DNA of 64,000 nt from an uncultured Clostridia bacterium (GCA_947624375.1 CANQKD010000014.1:1-64000); one strand, 5' to 3'. Counted from the first letter of the stretch, positions 46,789 to 57,683 are shown. Program-made: numbers and translations. Notes: a model not told the origin generated them from the sequence alone.

Positions 46789-49617
46789 ATGTCAAAAGAT
46801 AAGATAGTTATAAAAGGCGCGAGGGAGCATAATCTTAAAAATATAAACATAGAACTGCCGAGAGACAGACTGATAGTAATGACGGGTCTTTCGGGCAGCG
46901 GTAAATCTTCTCTTGCGTTTGATACGATATATGCCGACGGTCAGCGAAGATATGTAGAATCGCTGTCGTCGTATGCGAGAATGTTTTTAGGGCAGATGGA
47001 CAAGCCCGAGGTGGACAGCATAGAGGGGCTCTCGCCTGCAATTTCTATAGACCAGAAGACCACCTCGCGCAATCCGCGTTCAACGGTGGGCACGGTGACT
47101 GAGATATATGACTATCTGCGACTTTTGTATGCAAGGATAGGCATACCCCATTGCCCCGTATGCGGCAGAGAGATACTTCATCAGACGGTAGACCAGATAG
47201 TTGACAAGATATGCGAGCTTGAAGAGGGCACGCGCATACAGCTTTTAGCACCTATTGCAAAGGGCAGAAAAGGCGAGTATCAGAAAGAGATAGAGCAGGC
47301 GCGAAAGTCGGGCTATGTAAGGGTGCGCATAGACGGCATAACATACGACCTCTCAGACCCCATAAAGCTTGAAAAGAACAAGAAGCACAACTTTGATATA
47401 ATAGTTGACAGGCTTGTTATAAAAGAGGGCATAAAGTCACGCCTTACCGACAGCATTGAAGTTATATCAAAGCTTACGGGCGGCATAGTCAGCGTTGACG
47501 TTATAGGCGGCAAAGAGATGATGTTCTCTCAAAACTACGCCTGCCCCGAGCATAATATCTCTATAGATGAACTTGAGCCGAGAATGTTCTCGTTCAACAA
47601 CCCGTTCGGCGCCTGCCCCAAGTGCACGGGTCTGGGCGTGTATAAAAAGATAGACCCCGAGCTTATAATTCCTAACAAGAATCTGTCTATAATGGAGGGC
47701 GCTATCAAAGCCAACGGCTGGAACAACCTCGATGACGGCTCGGTGGCTATGATGTATTTTCAGGGTATCTCTAAAAAATACGGCGTTGACCTGAATATGC
47801 CTGTGAAAGACATCTCGCAGGATAAAATAGATATTTTTCTGTACGGCACAAACGGCGAGAAGCTGAAACTGGAGCGCAAAACAGGCTTTGGCACCAGCAG
47901 ATATGAAGCGGAGTTTGAGGGCATTATACCCAACCTTGAAAGAAGATATGCAGAATCGGCAAGCGACTATTCAAGAGCGGATATAGAGACCTGCATGAGC
48001 GAGGAAAACTGCTCTGCCTGCCACGGCAAAAGACTGCGCCCCGAAAGCCTTTCGGTAACGGTGGGCGGCGTGAATATCGCGCAGCTTACAGATATGTCGG
48101 TGGTAGATGCCGACAGGTTCTTTGAGGAGCTGAAGCTCAACGAAAAAGAAACGATAATAGGCGAGAGGATTATAAAAGAGATACGCTCGCGCCTTGGCTT
48201 TTTAAAAAGCGTGGGTCTTGAATATCTCACATTGTCGCGCTCGGCAGGCACGCTTTCGGGCGGCGAGAGCCAGCGCATACGCCTTGCAACGCAGATAGGT
48301 TCATCGCTGGTGGGCGTGCTGTATATACTTGATGAGCCGTCGATAGGTCTGCACCAGAGGGATAATGACAAACTTATTGCAACGCTCAAACGCCTGCGCG
48401 ATATAGGCAACACCCTGATAGTCGTAGAGCACGATGAAGACACCATGCGCAGCGCCGATTTTATTGTAGATATAGGTCCGGGACCGGGCGTTCACGGCGG
48501 CAATGTGGTAGCAAGCGGCACGGTTGAAGATATAATAAAATGTCCCGAGTCGATAACGGGCAAGTACCTCAGCGGCGAGATAAAAATACCCGTTCCCAAA
48601 GAGAGAAGAAAGGGCAGCGGCGAGATCCTCACCGTTAAGGGAGCGCGGCAGAACAATCTAAAAAATATCACGGTAGATATACCGCTTGGCACGTTCACGG
48701 CGGTAACGGGCGTTTCGGGCAGCGGAAAATCAAGCCTTGTGAATGAGATAATCTATAAAGAGCTTGCAGGCAGGCTCAACCGTTCGCGCATACGCTCTGG
48801 CGATTTTGACGATATAGAGGGCATTGAACATCTTGACAAGGTCATTTGCATAGACCAGTCGCCAATAGGCAGAACGCCGCGCTCAAACCCTGCAACGTAT
48901 ACGGGCGTATTCAATGATATACGAGATCTTTACGCCAACACCGCAGATGCAAAAATGCGCGGTTATGGGCCGGGCAGGTTCTCTTTCAACGTGCGCGGCG
49001 GCAGGTGCGAGGCTTGCCAGGGAGACGGCATAATAAAGATAGAGATGCACTTTCTGCCCGATGTGTATGTTCCCTGCGATGTATGCCACGGCAAACGCTT
49101 CAACCGCGAAACGCTGGAGGTGCGCTTCAAAGGCAAGAACATTTATGATGTTCTGGAAATGACCGTTGAGGAGGGCATGGAATTTTTCAGCAGCCATGAG
49201 AAGATATACCACAGGCTGAAAACGCTGTATGATGTAGGTCTGGGGTATATTAAAATAGGTCAGCCTGCCACAACACTTTCGGGCGGTGAGGCGCAGAGGG
49301 TAAAGCTTGCCACAGAGCTTTCAAAGCGGCAGACGGGCAGAACGTTTTATATCCTTGACGAGCCGACAACGGGGCTTCACTCTGCCGATGTGCACAAGCT
49401 TATTGATGTTCTGCAAAGGCTGTGCGACGGCGGCAATACCATTCTTGTTATAGAGCACAACCTTGACGTTATAAAGACCGCGGACTATATCATAGATATG
49501 GGTCCCGAGGGCGGCGACAAAGGCGGCACGGTGGTAGCCACAGGCACGCCCGAGAAGATAGCAAGGTGCAAAAAGTCGTATACGGGTATGTATCTTAAAA
49601 AATATTTGCAGAAGTAA
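46789..49617 (+). CDS. uvrA: Excinuclease ABC subunit A
   Basis: A 942-residue UvrA, the damage-sensing ATPase. Two ABC halves have Walker [13 protein letters not shown] (about 32-43) and [12 protein letters not shown] (about 640), and signatures [12 protein letters not shown] and [12 protein letters not shown]. Zinc motifs are [20 protein letters not shown] and [12 protein letters not shown] with [12 protein letters not shown]. Full length. Terminator follows. Confidence 0.98.
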   Translation: MSKDKIVIKGAREHNLKNINIELPRDRLIVMTGLSGSGKSSLAFDTIYADGQRRYVESLSSYARMFLGQMDKPEVDSIEGLSPAISIDQKTTSRNPRSTVGTVTEIYDYLRLLYARIGIPHCPVCGREILHQTVDQIVDKICELEEGTRIQLLAPIAKGRKGEYQKEIEQARKSGYVRVRIDGITYDLSDPIKLEKNKKHNFDIIVDRLVIKEGIKSRLTDSIEVISKLTGGIVSVDVIGGKEMMFSQNYACPEHNISIDELEPRMFSFNNPFGACPKCTGLGVYKKIDPELIIPNKNLSIMEGAIKANGWNNLDDGSVAMMYFQGISKKYGVDLNMPVKDISQDKIDIFLYGTNGEKLKLERKTGFGTSRYEAEFEGIIPNLERRYAESASDYSRADIETCMSEENCSACHGKRLRPESLSVTVGGVNIAQLTDMSVVDADRFFEELKLNEKETIIGERIIKEIRSRLGFLKSVGLEYLTLSRSAGTLSGGESQRIRLATQIGSSLVGVLYILDEPSIGLHQRDNDKLIATLKRLRDIGNTLIVVEHDEDTMRSADFIVDIGPGPGVHGGNVVASGTVEDIIKCPESITGKYLSGEIKIPVPKERRKGSGEILTVKGARQNNLKNITVDIPLGTFTAVTGVSGSGKSSLVNEIIYKELAGRLNRSRIRSGDFDDIEGIEHLDKVICIDQSPIGRTPRSNPATYTGVFNDIRDLYANTADAKMRGYGPGRFSFNVRGGRCEACQGDGIIKIEMHFLPDVYVPCDVCHGKRFNRETLEVRFKGKNIYDVLEMTVEEGMEFFSSHEKIYHRLKTLYDVGLGYIKIGQPATTLSGGEAQRVKLATELSKRQTGRTFYILDEPTTGLHSADVHKLIDVLQRLCDGGNTILVIEHNLDVIKTADYIIDMGPEGGDKGGTVVATGTPEKIARCKKSYTGMYLKKYLQK

Positions 49618-49625
49618 AATGTGCC

Positions 49626-49672
49626 AAAAAGCTGTTTCAGCGCCCCAAAACGGGTGCTTGGACGGCTTTTTT
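49626..49672 (+). terminator. Terminator after uvrA
   Basis: Imperfect stem: AAAAGC and GCGCCC pair with GGGTGC and GGCTTTT, ending in T6. Confidence 0.7.
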
Positions 49673-49718
49673 CGTGCTTTTAGCTAAGTTGGGGCTGCTT
49701 ATTTTGTTAAAATGCGTA

Positions 49719-49747
49719 TAGACAAACGGCAAAAAATGTATTATAAT
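49719..49747 (+). promoter_or_regulatory. Promoter of rsmD-coaD
   Basis: TAGACA (49719-49724), 17-base spacer, TATAAT (49742-49747). Confidence 0.7.
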
Positions 49748-49787
49748 ATTTTTATATGGACTTTTTTGAAAGGAACTTCCCAAATTT

Positions 49788-50351
49788 ATGAGAGTTATTA
49801 CGGGAGAGGCGAGGGGCAAGAAACTTTGCGCGCTCAGCGGTGAGGATATTACACGCCCTACCACCGATATGGTGAAAGAAGCGATATTTTCTATAATACA
49901 GTTTGAAGTAGCAGGAGCAAATGTGCTCGATCTGTTCGCAGGGAGCGGTCAGATGGGCATTGAAGCTGTAAGCCGCGGCGCGAAAGGCTGCGTTTTTGTT
50001 GACAGCAGCAGAGAGGCAGTGGAGATAGTCAGGAAGAATATCTCGGCTTGCGGTTTTCAAGATCGCTGTAAGGTAATAAACGGCGATGCGTTCTCTTTTG
50101 TAAACACCGCGGTGGAGAGGTTCGATATCGCACTGCTTGACCCGCCCTATCACCATGGCACGCTTGAAAAAGTTCTGCCGCTGCTTGATGGGCATATAAA
50201 CGATGGCGGCACGGTGGTCTGCGAGCATGAAAAAGGCTTGCAGCTTGCAGAGGAGTACGGAAACTTAAAAAAGTACAGAACATATAAATACGGAAAAATT
50301 GCTTTGACAGTATATAAAACTGCGGCAAGCGACGGAGGCGGAAGTGAATGA
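49788..50351 (+). CDS. rsmD: 16S rRNA (guanine966-N2)-methyltransferase RsmD
   Basis: A 187-residue class I methyltransferase. It begins MRVITGEARGKKL and has SAM motif VLDLFAGSGQMGIEAVSRG and the catalytic DPPY in IALLDPPYHHG. It methylates G966 of 16S rRNA. It overlaps coaD by four bases (ATGA), the usual pairing in Firmicutes. Confidence 0.95.
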   Translation: MRVITGEARGKKLCALSGEDITRPTTDMVKEAIFSIIQFEVAGANVLDLFAGSGQMGIEAVSRGAKGCVFVDSSREAVEIVRKNISACGFQDRCKVINGDAFSFVNTAVERFDIALLDPPYHHGTLEKVLPLLDGHINDGGTVVCEHEKGLQLAEEYGNLKKYRTYKYGKIALTVYKTAASDGGGSE

Positions 50352-50833
50352 GGAAGATAGCGGTATGCCCGGGCAGCTTTGACCCGATAACCTACGGACA
50401 CCTTGATATAATTGAAAGAGCGTCTATGCTTTTTGATAAGGTGATAGTGCTTGTTTCGTTCAATTCGCAGAAAAAGCCGTCGTTCACCATTGACGAAAGA
50501 CTTGATATGATACACGCGGTGGTAAAGTGCTGGGACAACGTTGTTGCCGACTGCTGGGACGGACTGCTGGCGGACTATTTAAAAGAGCGGCAGGCAACGG
50601 CAATAGTCAAGGGTCTTCGTGCCGTTACCGACTTTGAGTATGAGTTTTCAATGGCGCTGGCAAATAAAAAGCTCTACCCAGATGCCGAAACGGTGTTCCT
50701 CACCACAAGTCAGGAGAATATGTATATGAGCTCCAGCCTTGTTAAAGAGATAGCGCGCCTCGGCGGCGACATAAGCACGTTCGTTCCGCCGCAGATACAC
50801 GACATGATAAAGTCGCGCCTGAGAAAGATCTGA
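50348..50833 (+). CDS. coaD: Phosphopantetheine adenylyltransferase
   Basis: A 161-residue nucleotidyltransferase for the fourth step of CoA synthesis (4'-phosphopantetheine plus ATP to dephospho-CoA). Signature GSFDPITYGHLDIIERA near the start; the second ATP motif is in YMSSSLVKEIARLGGD. Full length for the family. Confidence 0.97.
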   Translation: MRKIAVCPGSFDPITYGHLDIIERASMLFDKVIVLVSFNSQKKPSFTIDERLDMIHAVVKCWDNVVADCWDGLLADYLKERQATAIVKGLRAVTDFEYEFSMALANKKLYPDAETVFLTTSQENMYMSSSLVKEIARLGGDISTFVPPQIHDMIKSRLRKI

Positions 50834-50905
50834 ACATTCATGTTCCTTGCGGACATTTTATATAGATAGAAAAAACGGACATCACACTTTAAGGAGAAGA
50901 TGGAT

Positions 50906-51376
50906 ATGAAGATCGATGAGATACTTGACCTTATGGAAGATATGCTAGATAACGCCCCCGCTGTGCCTTTTTCAAGCAAGAAAGCTATGATAGAGGTCGA
51001 CAAGATGCGCGAATTTATCGACAATCTGAGGTACAATATACCTACCGAAGTAAAAAGGGCAAAGGAAACACTTGCGGACCGCTCTAAGATAATCGCCGAT
51101 GCCAACAAGAAAGCCGAGGATATTATAGCCGCTGCCGAGAACAGGGCTAAAATACTTGTTGCCAACGATGCTATAACCAAGCAGGCAAGAGAGCAGGCTA
51201 ATGACATTCTTGCAAAGGCGCGCAATATGGATAAAGAGATAAAAGCCGCAATGGCTGATAATATTGCATATACTTTAGATGCCGCTGAAAGATCGCTTGT
51301 AAAGAGCCTTAACGAGATAAGAGAGCAAAAGCAGGCGGTAAGAAATGCAGGCAAAAACAGACCCAAAGATGAATAA
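50906..51376 (+). CDS. Coiled-coil protein (ATP synthase b-subunit-like)
   Basis: A 156-residue, Ala/Lys/Glu-rich protein that is helical through most of its length. KKAEDIIAAAENRAKILVAN and the following stretch resemble the b-subunit stalk of F-type ATPases, but no membrane anchor is present. Similar proteins follow coaD in many Clostridia and are of unknown function. AAGGAG is correctly spaced for ATG 50906, less so for 50900. A GCCCACTT/AAGTGGGC hairpin (51385-51408) separates it from the GH2 gene. Confidence 0.8.
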   Translation: MKIDEILDLMEDMLDNAPAVPFSSKKAMIEVDKMREFIDNLRYNIPTEVKRAKETLADRSKIIADANKKAEDIIAAAENRAKILVANDAITKQAREQANDILAKARNMDKEIKAAMADNIAYTLDAAERSLVKSLNEIREQKQAVRNAGKNRPKDE

Positions 51377-51433
51377 GTGTTTCTGCCCACTTTGAATGTG
51401 AAGTGGGCAAATTCATAACGGAGGAGACAAAGC

Positions 51434-54178
51434 ATGGCAAGTGCAAGAAAAGTGTATTCGCTGGATAAAGGCTGGTCGTTTCGGCTGGGCGGCAAAGATG
51501 AGGGCATAGACTCAGCCCACTGCGATATTTACAACAGAGCAAAAGCAGGTTCGGCTCGCGGCGCTGCCGAAAGCGCGTTCAATTCCACCGACTGGGAAAA
51601 AGTAGACCTGCCGCATGACTGGTCGGTAAAACTGCCTTTTGATGAACACGGCGTGGGCTCGTGGGGCTTTAAGCCAAAGGGCAGCGCGTGGTACAGACGG
51701 GTGTTCTATCTTGATGAGAGTTTTGACAAAAAGCAGCTGCTGATAACATTCGAGGGAATAGCAAAAGATGCCACGGTGTATTTCAACGGCTCTGTCCTTG
51801 GCAGGAATTATACCGCATATGCCCCCTTTACTATAGACATAACCGACAGGGCACACTTTGGAAAAGAGCCGAATATTCTTGCGGTTTTTGTAGATGCGAA
51901 CAGCTGGGAGGGCTGGTGGTATGAGGGCGCAGGCATATACCGCCATGTTGACCTTACCGTTAAAGACAAGAGCCACATCGCGCAGTATGGGGTGTTTGTA
52001 AAGACCGAAAAAACGAGCGATACCGATTGGAACGTGAATATCCATACAGATGCCCGGAACACGGGCTATACAGATGAAGAAGTTACCGTTGAAGCGGTGG
52101 TGACGGACAAAAACGGCTCACCTGTGATGGCGGCAGAAAAAAACTTGTCATTAAAAGCGTATTCTAGCAATAGCATTGTATTGAGCGGCACTTGCGCCGA
52201 CCCGTTTGTGTGGGATATAGATACGCCGGATATGTATAAATGCACCGTGAAGATACTTAAAAACGGCGAAGAGTTTGATCGCGAAGAAGTGGATTTCGGC
52301 TTCAGAACTATTGCTATAGATGCCGACAAGGGCTTTTTCTTGAATGGCAGACACGTTGAACTTTTTGGTACCTGCAATCATCAAGACCACGGCGGCGTGG
52401 GCGTTGCGGTGCCTGACAGCCTGCACGAATACCGCATAAAAAAGCTTAAAGAAATGGGCAGCAATGCCTACAGGTGCGCTCACGGTATGCCTTCAAAAGA
52501 ACTGCTGGACGAGTGCGACAGGCAGGGTATGCTTGTAATGGACGAAAACCGCAACTTTGAAACTGGCGAAGACCAGCTTGAGCAGCTCAGAAAAATGGTT
52601 CTGCGCGACAGAAACCACCCGAGCGTTGTGATGTATTCTATCTTTAATGAAGAGCCGCTGCAATATACCTATGAGGGGCAGCGAATGGCAAAGCGTATGC
52701 GTGAAGAGGTTCGCAAGCTTGACGATACGCGCTTTGTAACGGCTGCCATGAACGGCGGCATACTTGAAGACAGCGGCGCAGGTGCATCGCTTGATATTGT
52801 GGGTATAAACTATCAGAGCTGGGCGTTTGACGATTTCAGAAACAAGTACCCCGACAAGCCCGTGGTGTGCAGCGAAACTACTTCTTATTTTACCGTAAGA
52901 GGCTGCACGGAAACAGACCTTGATAAAAATCTCATTGCCGACTATGACGAAAATTCTTCCGACTGGGGCAATACCGTAAGAGATACATGGAAAGAGATAC
53001 TAAAGCGTGAGTACCTTATGGGCGGCTTTATGTGGACGGGCTTTGACTATTTAGGCGAGCCTACCCCGTGCCCGTGGCCTGCGGTATCGAGCTACTTTGG
53101 CATGATGGATATATGCGGCAACCCCAAGTCGGGCTACTGGCTCAGCAGGGCTATATTCAAAGATGAAAAGGTCTGCAAGGCTCTGCCGCACTGGAGCTTT
53201 GATGTTAAAGAGGGCGAAACTGTTCGCGTTATGTCATGCACCAACTGCGACTATGCCGAAGTTTTTGTAAACGGCAGATCTTTTGGCAGAAAGGCTGTAA
53301 ACAAGACTGAGCAGGCGATCTGGGAGATACCTTTTGAAAAAGGCACGCTTAAAATGGTTGGCTGCGATAAAGACGGCAGAGAGATAGTAAGCGATACTTT
53401 AATTACCGCAGGCGCGCCGAAAACTATAAAGACAGTGCCGTATAAAAATACCGTTCCGCGCGGCGAGGCTATACCTGTTGATTTTATAGTGCTTGACGAA
53501 AACGGCATAGAAGTGCCGACTGCCTGCTTTGAGACGGAAATTTCCTGCATGGGCGGAAAGATACTTGGTACTTCAAACGGCGACCCCAACTGCCACGAAG
53601 CCTTTGACAGCGGCAAAAGAAGCGTGTTCAACGGCAGGTGCCAATCTATTGTCAGCTGCGATACGGTTGGTAAAGTAAAGGTTTCCTGCGCAGGCAAAAA
53701 CGGCGTCAGCGGCGAGTGCGAGATAGACTGCACCGCGGCAGATGAAAAACCGCAGATAGAAAGCGTTAGTGAAATATACGTAAGCGGCTGGAGAATGTCG
53801 GCACAGCTTAGCGACACAAAACCCGATCCGCACATGGTGATAACGGAAACGGATATGAACAGCTTTGAACCCGTGGGCGTTACCGAAGCGCCGCAGAAAT
53901 TTTATAAAAACGAGGGCAAATGGGCTTTATACCGCACCACCGCCGAAATACCCGAAACACTTAATGGCAAAGCCCCCACGCTTATTTTCTACGGTCTGTG
54001 GGGCGACTGCGAGGTGTATATAGGCGGCAAACTTGTGAAAACATCAAAAGATGTGTGGGCAGCCAAAGCAGAGATACCCATAACAAAAGAACTTTGCGGC
54101 AAGCAGGAGATAACCGTGACTGTGGGCTGCATAAATAAGTCGGGCGCAGGCATATGCGGCGGCGTTGTTATAAGATGA
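51434..54178 (+). CDS. Glycoside hydrolase family 2 protein
   Basis: A 914-residue cytoplasmic hydrolase without a signal peptide. The GH2 sugar-binding domain (about 1-195) has LPHDWSVKLPF and WYRRVFYL. An Ig-like domain (about 200-300) and the TIM barrel (300-590) follow, with acid/base E406 in IFNEEPL and nucleophile E481 in VCSETTSYF. DUF4982-like and Ig-like C-terminal domains complete it. This architecture covers beta-galactosidases, glucuronidases and mannosidases. The partner GH26-like gene 15 bases downstream and the nearby manA point to beta-mannoside, but the sugar is not proven. Confidence 0.92.
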   Translation: MASARKVYSLDKGWSFRLGGKDEGIDSAHCDIYNRAKAGSARGAAESAFNSTDWEKVDLPHDWSVKLPFDEHGVGSWGFKPKGSAWYRRVFYLDESFDKKQLLITFEGIAKDATVYFNGSVLGRNYTAYAPFTIDITDRAHFGKEPNILAVFVDANSWEGWWYEGAGIYRHVDLTVKDKSHIAQYGVFVKTEKTSDTDWNVNIHTDARNTGYTDEEVTVEAVVTDKNGSPVMAAEKNLSLKAYSSNSIVLSGTCADPFVWDIDTPDMYKCTVKILKNGEEFDREEVDFGFRTIAIDADKGFFLNGRHVELFGTCNHQDHGGVGVAVPDSLHEYRIKKLKEMGSNAYRCAHGMPSKELLDECDRQGMLVMDENRNFETGEDQLEQLRKMVLRDRNHPSVVMYSIFNEEPLQYTYEGQRMAKRMREEVRKLDDTRFVTAAMNGGILEDSGAGASLDIVGINYQSWAFDDFRNKYPDKPVVCSETTSYFTVRGCTETDLDKNLIADYDENSSDWGNTVRDTWKEILKREYLMGGFMWTGFDYLGEPTPCPWPAVSSYFGMMDICGNPKSGYWLSRAIFKDEKVCKALPHWSFDVKEGETVRVMSCTNCDYAEVFVNGRSFGRKAVNKTEQAIWEIPFEKGTLKMVGCDKDGREIVSDTLITAGAPKTIKTVPYKNTVPRGEAIPVDFIVLDENGIEVPTACFETEISCMGGKILGTSNGDPNCHEAFDSGKRSVFNGRCQSIVSCDTVGKVKVSCAGKNGVSGECEIDCTAADEKPQIESVSEIYVSGWRMSAQLSDTKPDPHMVITETDMNSFEPVGVTEAPQKFYKNEGKWALYRTTAEIPETLNGKAPTLIFYGLWGDCEVYIGGKLVKTSKDVWAAKAEIPITKELCGKQEITVTVGCINKSGAGICGGVVIR

Positions 54179-54193
54179 CAGGAGGTAGATCAA

Positions 54194-55630
54194 ATGGACA
54201 ATATCAAGACTTACTCAGTAAAAATGGGCGCGGCTAAATGCGCTGTAGACCTCGGCGACGGCTCTGAAAGAGGGGAGTATGTAGGTCAGGACTATATACT
54301 TAATAAAATGGGCAGACCCCACCGCTCTATCAGCCTTATGTACTGCTATTACCCCTATGACGAGCAGTGGCCTGCAAGAATATCTCAGGCTATGAAAGAT
54401 GCAGATATATCCTTCCAGTGGGATTACCCTTATGACGACTATTTCACATACAAAGGCGGCATAGGCGGCGACCTCAGCGACGAGCCGTTTTGCTATATGA
54501 GAGAGGTTCGGCGGCACGGTCAGGACGTCACCCTTACCCTTACAATGGATCCCAAGCTTGACGATGAGTATATTATAGCTGTCGCGAAAGACCTGCGCAC
54601 CTTTGGCAGACTGTTTTTAAGGGTGAACCACGAGGCTACGGGCAACTGGTTCTCATTCAACAAAAGGGCGAGCTATCAACAGGTAGCGGACTTTTACTGC
54701 AAGGTAACTAAGATCATGCACGAGTATGCGCCGAATGTAAAAATGATACTCTGTATTGACGGCGCTAAAAATAAAAACGATGAGCATATTGAAATGGAAA
54801 AAGAGTTCGCGCAGGCTGTAAGAGAGACGGATATTTTCTCGGTCGACAAGTATATGGCGCTGCACTGGGGCTGGCCTTTCGATGTTGCTGAAAAAGGCGG
54901 CAACAGCCATTCAAGAAGCGTTGTAGCCGATGTTTATGATGCCACAAAGCGTTCGGCACAGCTTTTTGCGAAGATATGCGACGGCAAGCAAAAGCCTATG
55001 GTGATGAGTGAATTCAATGCTGACGGCGACGTTACAGGACCATATGATCAGTGCGAAATGGTGAAAGAATTTACCATGCGCCTTAAAGAGGAAAACGCCG
55101 ACTGGTTCAACGGTTTTACGTTTTATCAGTTCCGCGACAGGGGCAGACTTGGCCTGGAGATACAGGACGTGAACGACCCCGATGTGGGCATCGAGCAGCC
55201 TGTCATGAAGACATATAAAGAGATAATTCACGATGAGTATTTCATGCCGTCTATGGCAGTGGGAGATGAGATCTCTCTGCCGTGCACACTGCGCTGGGGC
55301 AGCAGCGAGGACGCCGAGGGTATAGCGATACCGCTGCACTTTGAGGGCGACCCGCACTTCTGCGAGCTGTATTTTGAAGATGACAGCAATCTTATGATAG
55401 AGATAAACGGCAGATGGTTCTATAAGTCGCCGCAGACAAAGTTTGTTGACCTTATGCCTGCGTTCTTTGAAAACCGCCTTGACGGCGCAAAAGACATTAC
55501 TATGAAAATATTCGCTCCCCCTGCAAGCGGAGAGAATGATCTGTCGGCTGAGGACGGAATGTTCAACTGCTATGCGCGTATAGAAAAGCTGCCGAAGATA
55601 AGAATATTGTATACGCCGGTAGCCGAGTAG
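54194..55630 (+). CDS. Putative clan GH-A (GH26-like) glycoside hydrolase
   Basis: A 478-residue soluble protein. The barrel has LFLRVNHEATGNWFSFNK, matching the acid/base segment of GH26 mannanases (E147), and KPMVMSEFNADGD with a probable nucleophile E273. A second domain of about 120 residues with beta-sandwich character follows from about 360. There is no signal peptide, so it would act on imported oligosaccharides. Overall similarity to GH26 appears weak; it may belong to an unassigned family. AGGAGG precedes the ATG. Confidence 0.7.
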   Translation: MDNIKTYSVKMGAAKCAVDLGDGSERGEYVGQDYILNKMGRPHRSISLMYCYYPYDEQWPARISQAMKDADISFQWDYPYDDYFTYKGGIGGDLSDEPFCYMREVRRHGQDVTLTLTMDPKLDDEYIIAVAKDLRTFGRLFLRVNHEATGNWFSFNKRASYQQVADFYCKVTKIMHEYAPNVKMILCIDGAKNKNDEHIEMEKEFAQAVRETDIFSVDKYMALHWGWPFDVAEKGGNSHSRSVVADVYDATKRSAQLFAKICDGKQKPMVMSEFNADGDVTGPYDQCEMVKEFTMRLKEENADWFNGFTFYQFRDRGRLGLEIQDVNDPDVGIEQPVMKTYKEIIHDEYFMPSMAVGDEISLPCTLRWGSSEDAEGIAIPLHFEGDPHFCELYFEDDSNLMIEINGRWFYKSPQTKFVDLMPAFFENRLDGAKDITMKIFAPPASGENDLSAEDGMFNCYARIEKLPKIRILYTPVAE

Positions 55631-55644
55631 TGAGAGCTTGCTTG

Positions 55645-55674
55645 TTGACACAGGGGCGCAAAGTGTGTTATAAT
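55645..55674 (+). promoter_or_regulatory. Promoter of manA
   Basis: TTGACA (55645-55650), 18-base spacer, TATAAT (55669-55674), so manA can be expressed apart from the hydrolases. Confidence 0.75.
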
Positions 55675-55714
55675 ATACTCATAAATATGTATATATTTTT
55701 CGGAGGTAGATAAA

Positions 55715-56668
55715 ATGGCGGTCTATAAATTAAAGCCTGCCTTTAAAGACTATATATGGGGCGGCACGAGGCTCAGAGACGACTTCGGCAAGCAGTGCGA
55801 TTTAGAGAAAATTGCCGAGAGCTGGGAGCTTTCCTGCCATAAAGACGGCGAAAGCACTATAGTCGGCGGCGAGGCAGACGGGCTTACGCTGACGCAGCTT
55901 ATTGAAAAGCAGGGCAAAGGCATTCTTGGCAGCGATTGCGAGAAGTTTGAGGATTTTCCTATACTTATAAAGCTTATAGATGCTAAAGATAATCTTTCCG
56001 TGCAGGTACATCCCGACAACGAGTATGCACAGAGGGTCGAGGGCGAATACGGCAAGACGGAGATGTGGTATATAGTAGACTGCGATGAGGGCGCAACGCT
56101 TCTTTACGGCTTTAAGAAAGAGATAAGCAAAGATGAGTTCGCGCGGCGCATTGAAGATAACACTCTGCTTGAAGTTACCAATGCAGTGCCCGTCAAAAAA
56201 GGTGATGTCTTCTTTATAAGAGCGGGCACGCTGCACGCAATAGGCAAGGGCATACTTATTGCTGAGATACAGCAAAATTCTAACACTACATACCGTATTT
56301 ACGATTATGGCAGAGTAGGCAACGACGGCAAGCCGAGGCAGCTGCATATTGAAAAAGCAAAAGATGTTACCGCTTTGAGACCTGCGCAGCCTTATCCCGA
56401 AACGCCCACCGAGCAAATGAGCGGCTATAAGCAAAAGCTGCTTTCAAAGTGCGAGTATTTTACGACTTATGCCCTTGATATAGACAGCAGGGCAGATCTG
56501 GAAGCGGACAAAAAAAGCTTTGTGAATATTCTCGTGCTTGAGGGCGAGGGCAATATCATCGCCGATAAGACAGAGAGCTTTAAAAAAGGCGACAGCTTCT
56601 TTATAACGGCAGGCACAGGCAGGTTTGCCGTTGAGGGCAAGTGCAGGGCTATTCTTACAAAAGTATAG
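55715..56668 (+). CDS. manA: Mannose-6-phosphate isomerase, class I
   Basis: A 317-residue zinc-dependent cupin isomerase converting mannose-6-phosphate and fructose-6-phosphate. Zinc ligands are in LSVQVHPDNEYA and the Glu of KTEMWYIV, and the active-site stretch is IRAGTLHAIGKGILIAEIQQ. Start KPAFKDYIWGGTRLRDDFGK fits short bacterial type I enzymes. It lies between the glycoside hydrolases and a sugar kinase. Confidence 0.93.
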   Translation: MAVYKLKPAFKDYIWGGTRLRDDFGKQCDLEKIAESWELSCHKDGESTIVGGEADGLTLTQLIEKQGKGILGSDCEKFEDFPILIKLIDAKDNLSVQVHPDNEYAQRVEGEYGKTEMWYIVDCDEGATLLYGFKKEISKDEFARRIEDNTLLEVTNAVPVKKGDVFFIRAGTLHAIGKGILIAEIQQNSNTTYRIYDYGRVGNDGKPRQLHIEKAKDVTALRPAQPYPETPTEQMSGYKQKLLSKCEYFTTYALDIDSRADLEADKKSFVNILVLEGEGNIIADKTESFKKGDSFFITAGTGRFAVEGKCRAILTKV

Positions 56669-56691
56669 ATAAATCGAAAGGAATGTGAAAT

Positions 56692-57651
56692 ATGAAGTAT
56701 TACATAGGTATTGACCTCGGCGGCACCAACATAAAAGCAGGCGTTGTTGACGAGGATTTCAACATTGTTGCAAAGGCAAATTGCAAAACTAATCTTCCGC
56801 GCCCTGCCGAGGATATATGCGAGGATATGGCAAAGGTAGCGCTGGAGGCGGTCAAAAACGCAGGCGTATCGCTGGAGAATGTTGAGTCGGTAGGCATAGG
56901 CACGCCCGGCACGGCAAATTCGGAAACCGGTATTATTGAGTATTCAAACAACCTGGGCTTTCTGAATTTCCCCGTTGTAAAGCTTATGCAGACACATATC
57001 GACAAGCCGTGTTTTGTTGAGAACGATGCAAACGCCGCGGCTTACGGAGAGTTTGTGGCAGGCGCGGCAAAGGGCGCAAACGATGCCGTGTGCATAACTC
57101 TCGGCACGGGCGTTGGCGGCGGTATCATCATCAACGGCAGAATTTATTCCGGTTTTAACTTTGCAGGCGCAGAGATTGGTCACACGGTGATAGACCCCAA
57201 CGGTCCCGAGTGTACCTGCGGCAGAAAAGGCTGCTTTGAGGTGTTCTCGTCCGCAACGGGCTTAGTGCGAATGACGAGAGAAGCAATGCTGGAGCACAAA
57301 GACTCAATAATGTGGAAGATGAACGAGGAAGACGGCAAGGTTTCCGCCAGGACGGCTTTCAACGCTATGCGCGCAGGCGACAAGGCAGGCAAAGAGGTAG
57401 TTGATAAGTACATAAAGTACCTCGCTTGCGGTATCACGAATACTATAAACATCTTCCAGCCCGATATACTCTGTATCGGCGGCGGTGTGTGCAACGAGGG
57501 CGATCCGCTTCTTTTGCCGCTCAAAGAGCTTGTCGCGAAAGAGATATACACTAAAAATTCCGAAAAGAACACCGAGATAGTTATTGCAAAGCTCGGCAAC
57601 GATGCAGGCATAATAGGCGCGGCGTTCCTCGGAAGAAATAAAGAGAAGTAA
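56692..57651 (+). CDS. ROK-family sugar kinase (glucokinase-like)
   Basis: A 319-residue ROK kinase. The ATP site is YYIGIDLGGTNIKAG, the catalytic Asp is in VENDANAAAYGE, the phosphate-2 loop is TLGTGVGGGII, and the ROK zinc motif is CTCGRKGCFEVFSS. It follows manA by 23 bases. Glucose is the usual substrate of such enzymes; mannose or another hexose is possible here given the neighbours. Confidence 0.92.
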   Translation: MKYYIGIDLGGTNIKAGVVDEDFNIVAKANCKTNLPRPAEDICEDMAKVALEAVKNAGVSLENVESVGIGTPGTANSETGIIEYSNNLGFLNFPVVKLMQTHIDKPCFVENDANAAAYGEFVAGAAKGANDAVCITLGTGVGGGIIINGRIYSGFNFAGAEIGHTVIDPNGPECTCGRKGCFEVFSSATGLVRMTREAMLEHKDSIMWKMNEEDGKVSARTAFNAMRAGDKAGKEVVDKYIKYLACGITNTINIFQPDILCIGGGVCNEGDPLLLPLKELVAKEIYTKNSEKNTEIVIAKLGNDAGIIGAAFLGRNKEK

Positions 57652-57683
57652 ATTTTTTAAAGTTAGAAAGGCTGGTATACATC

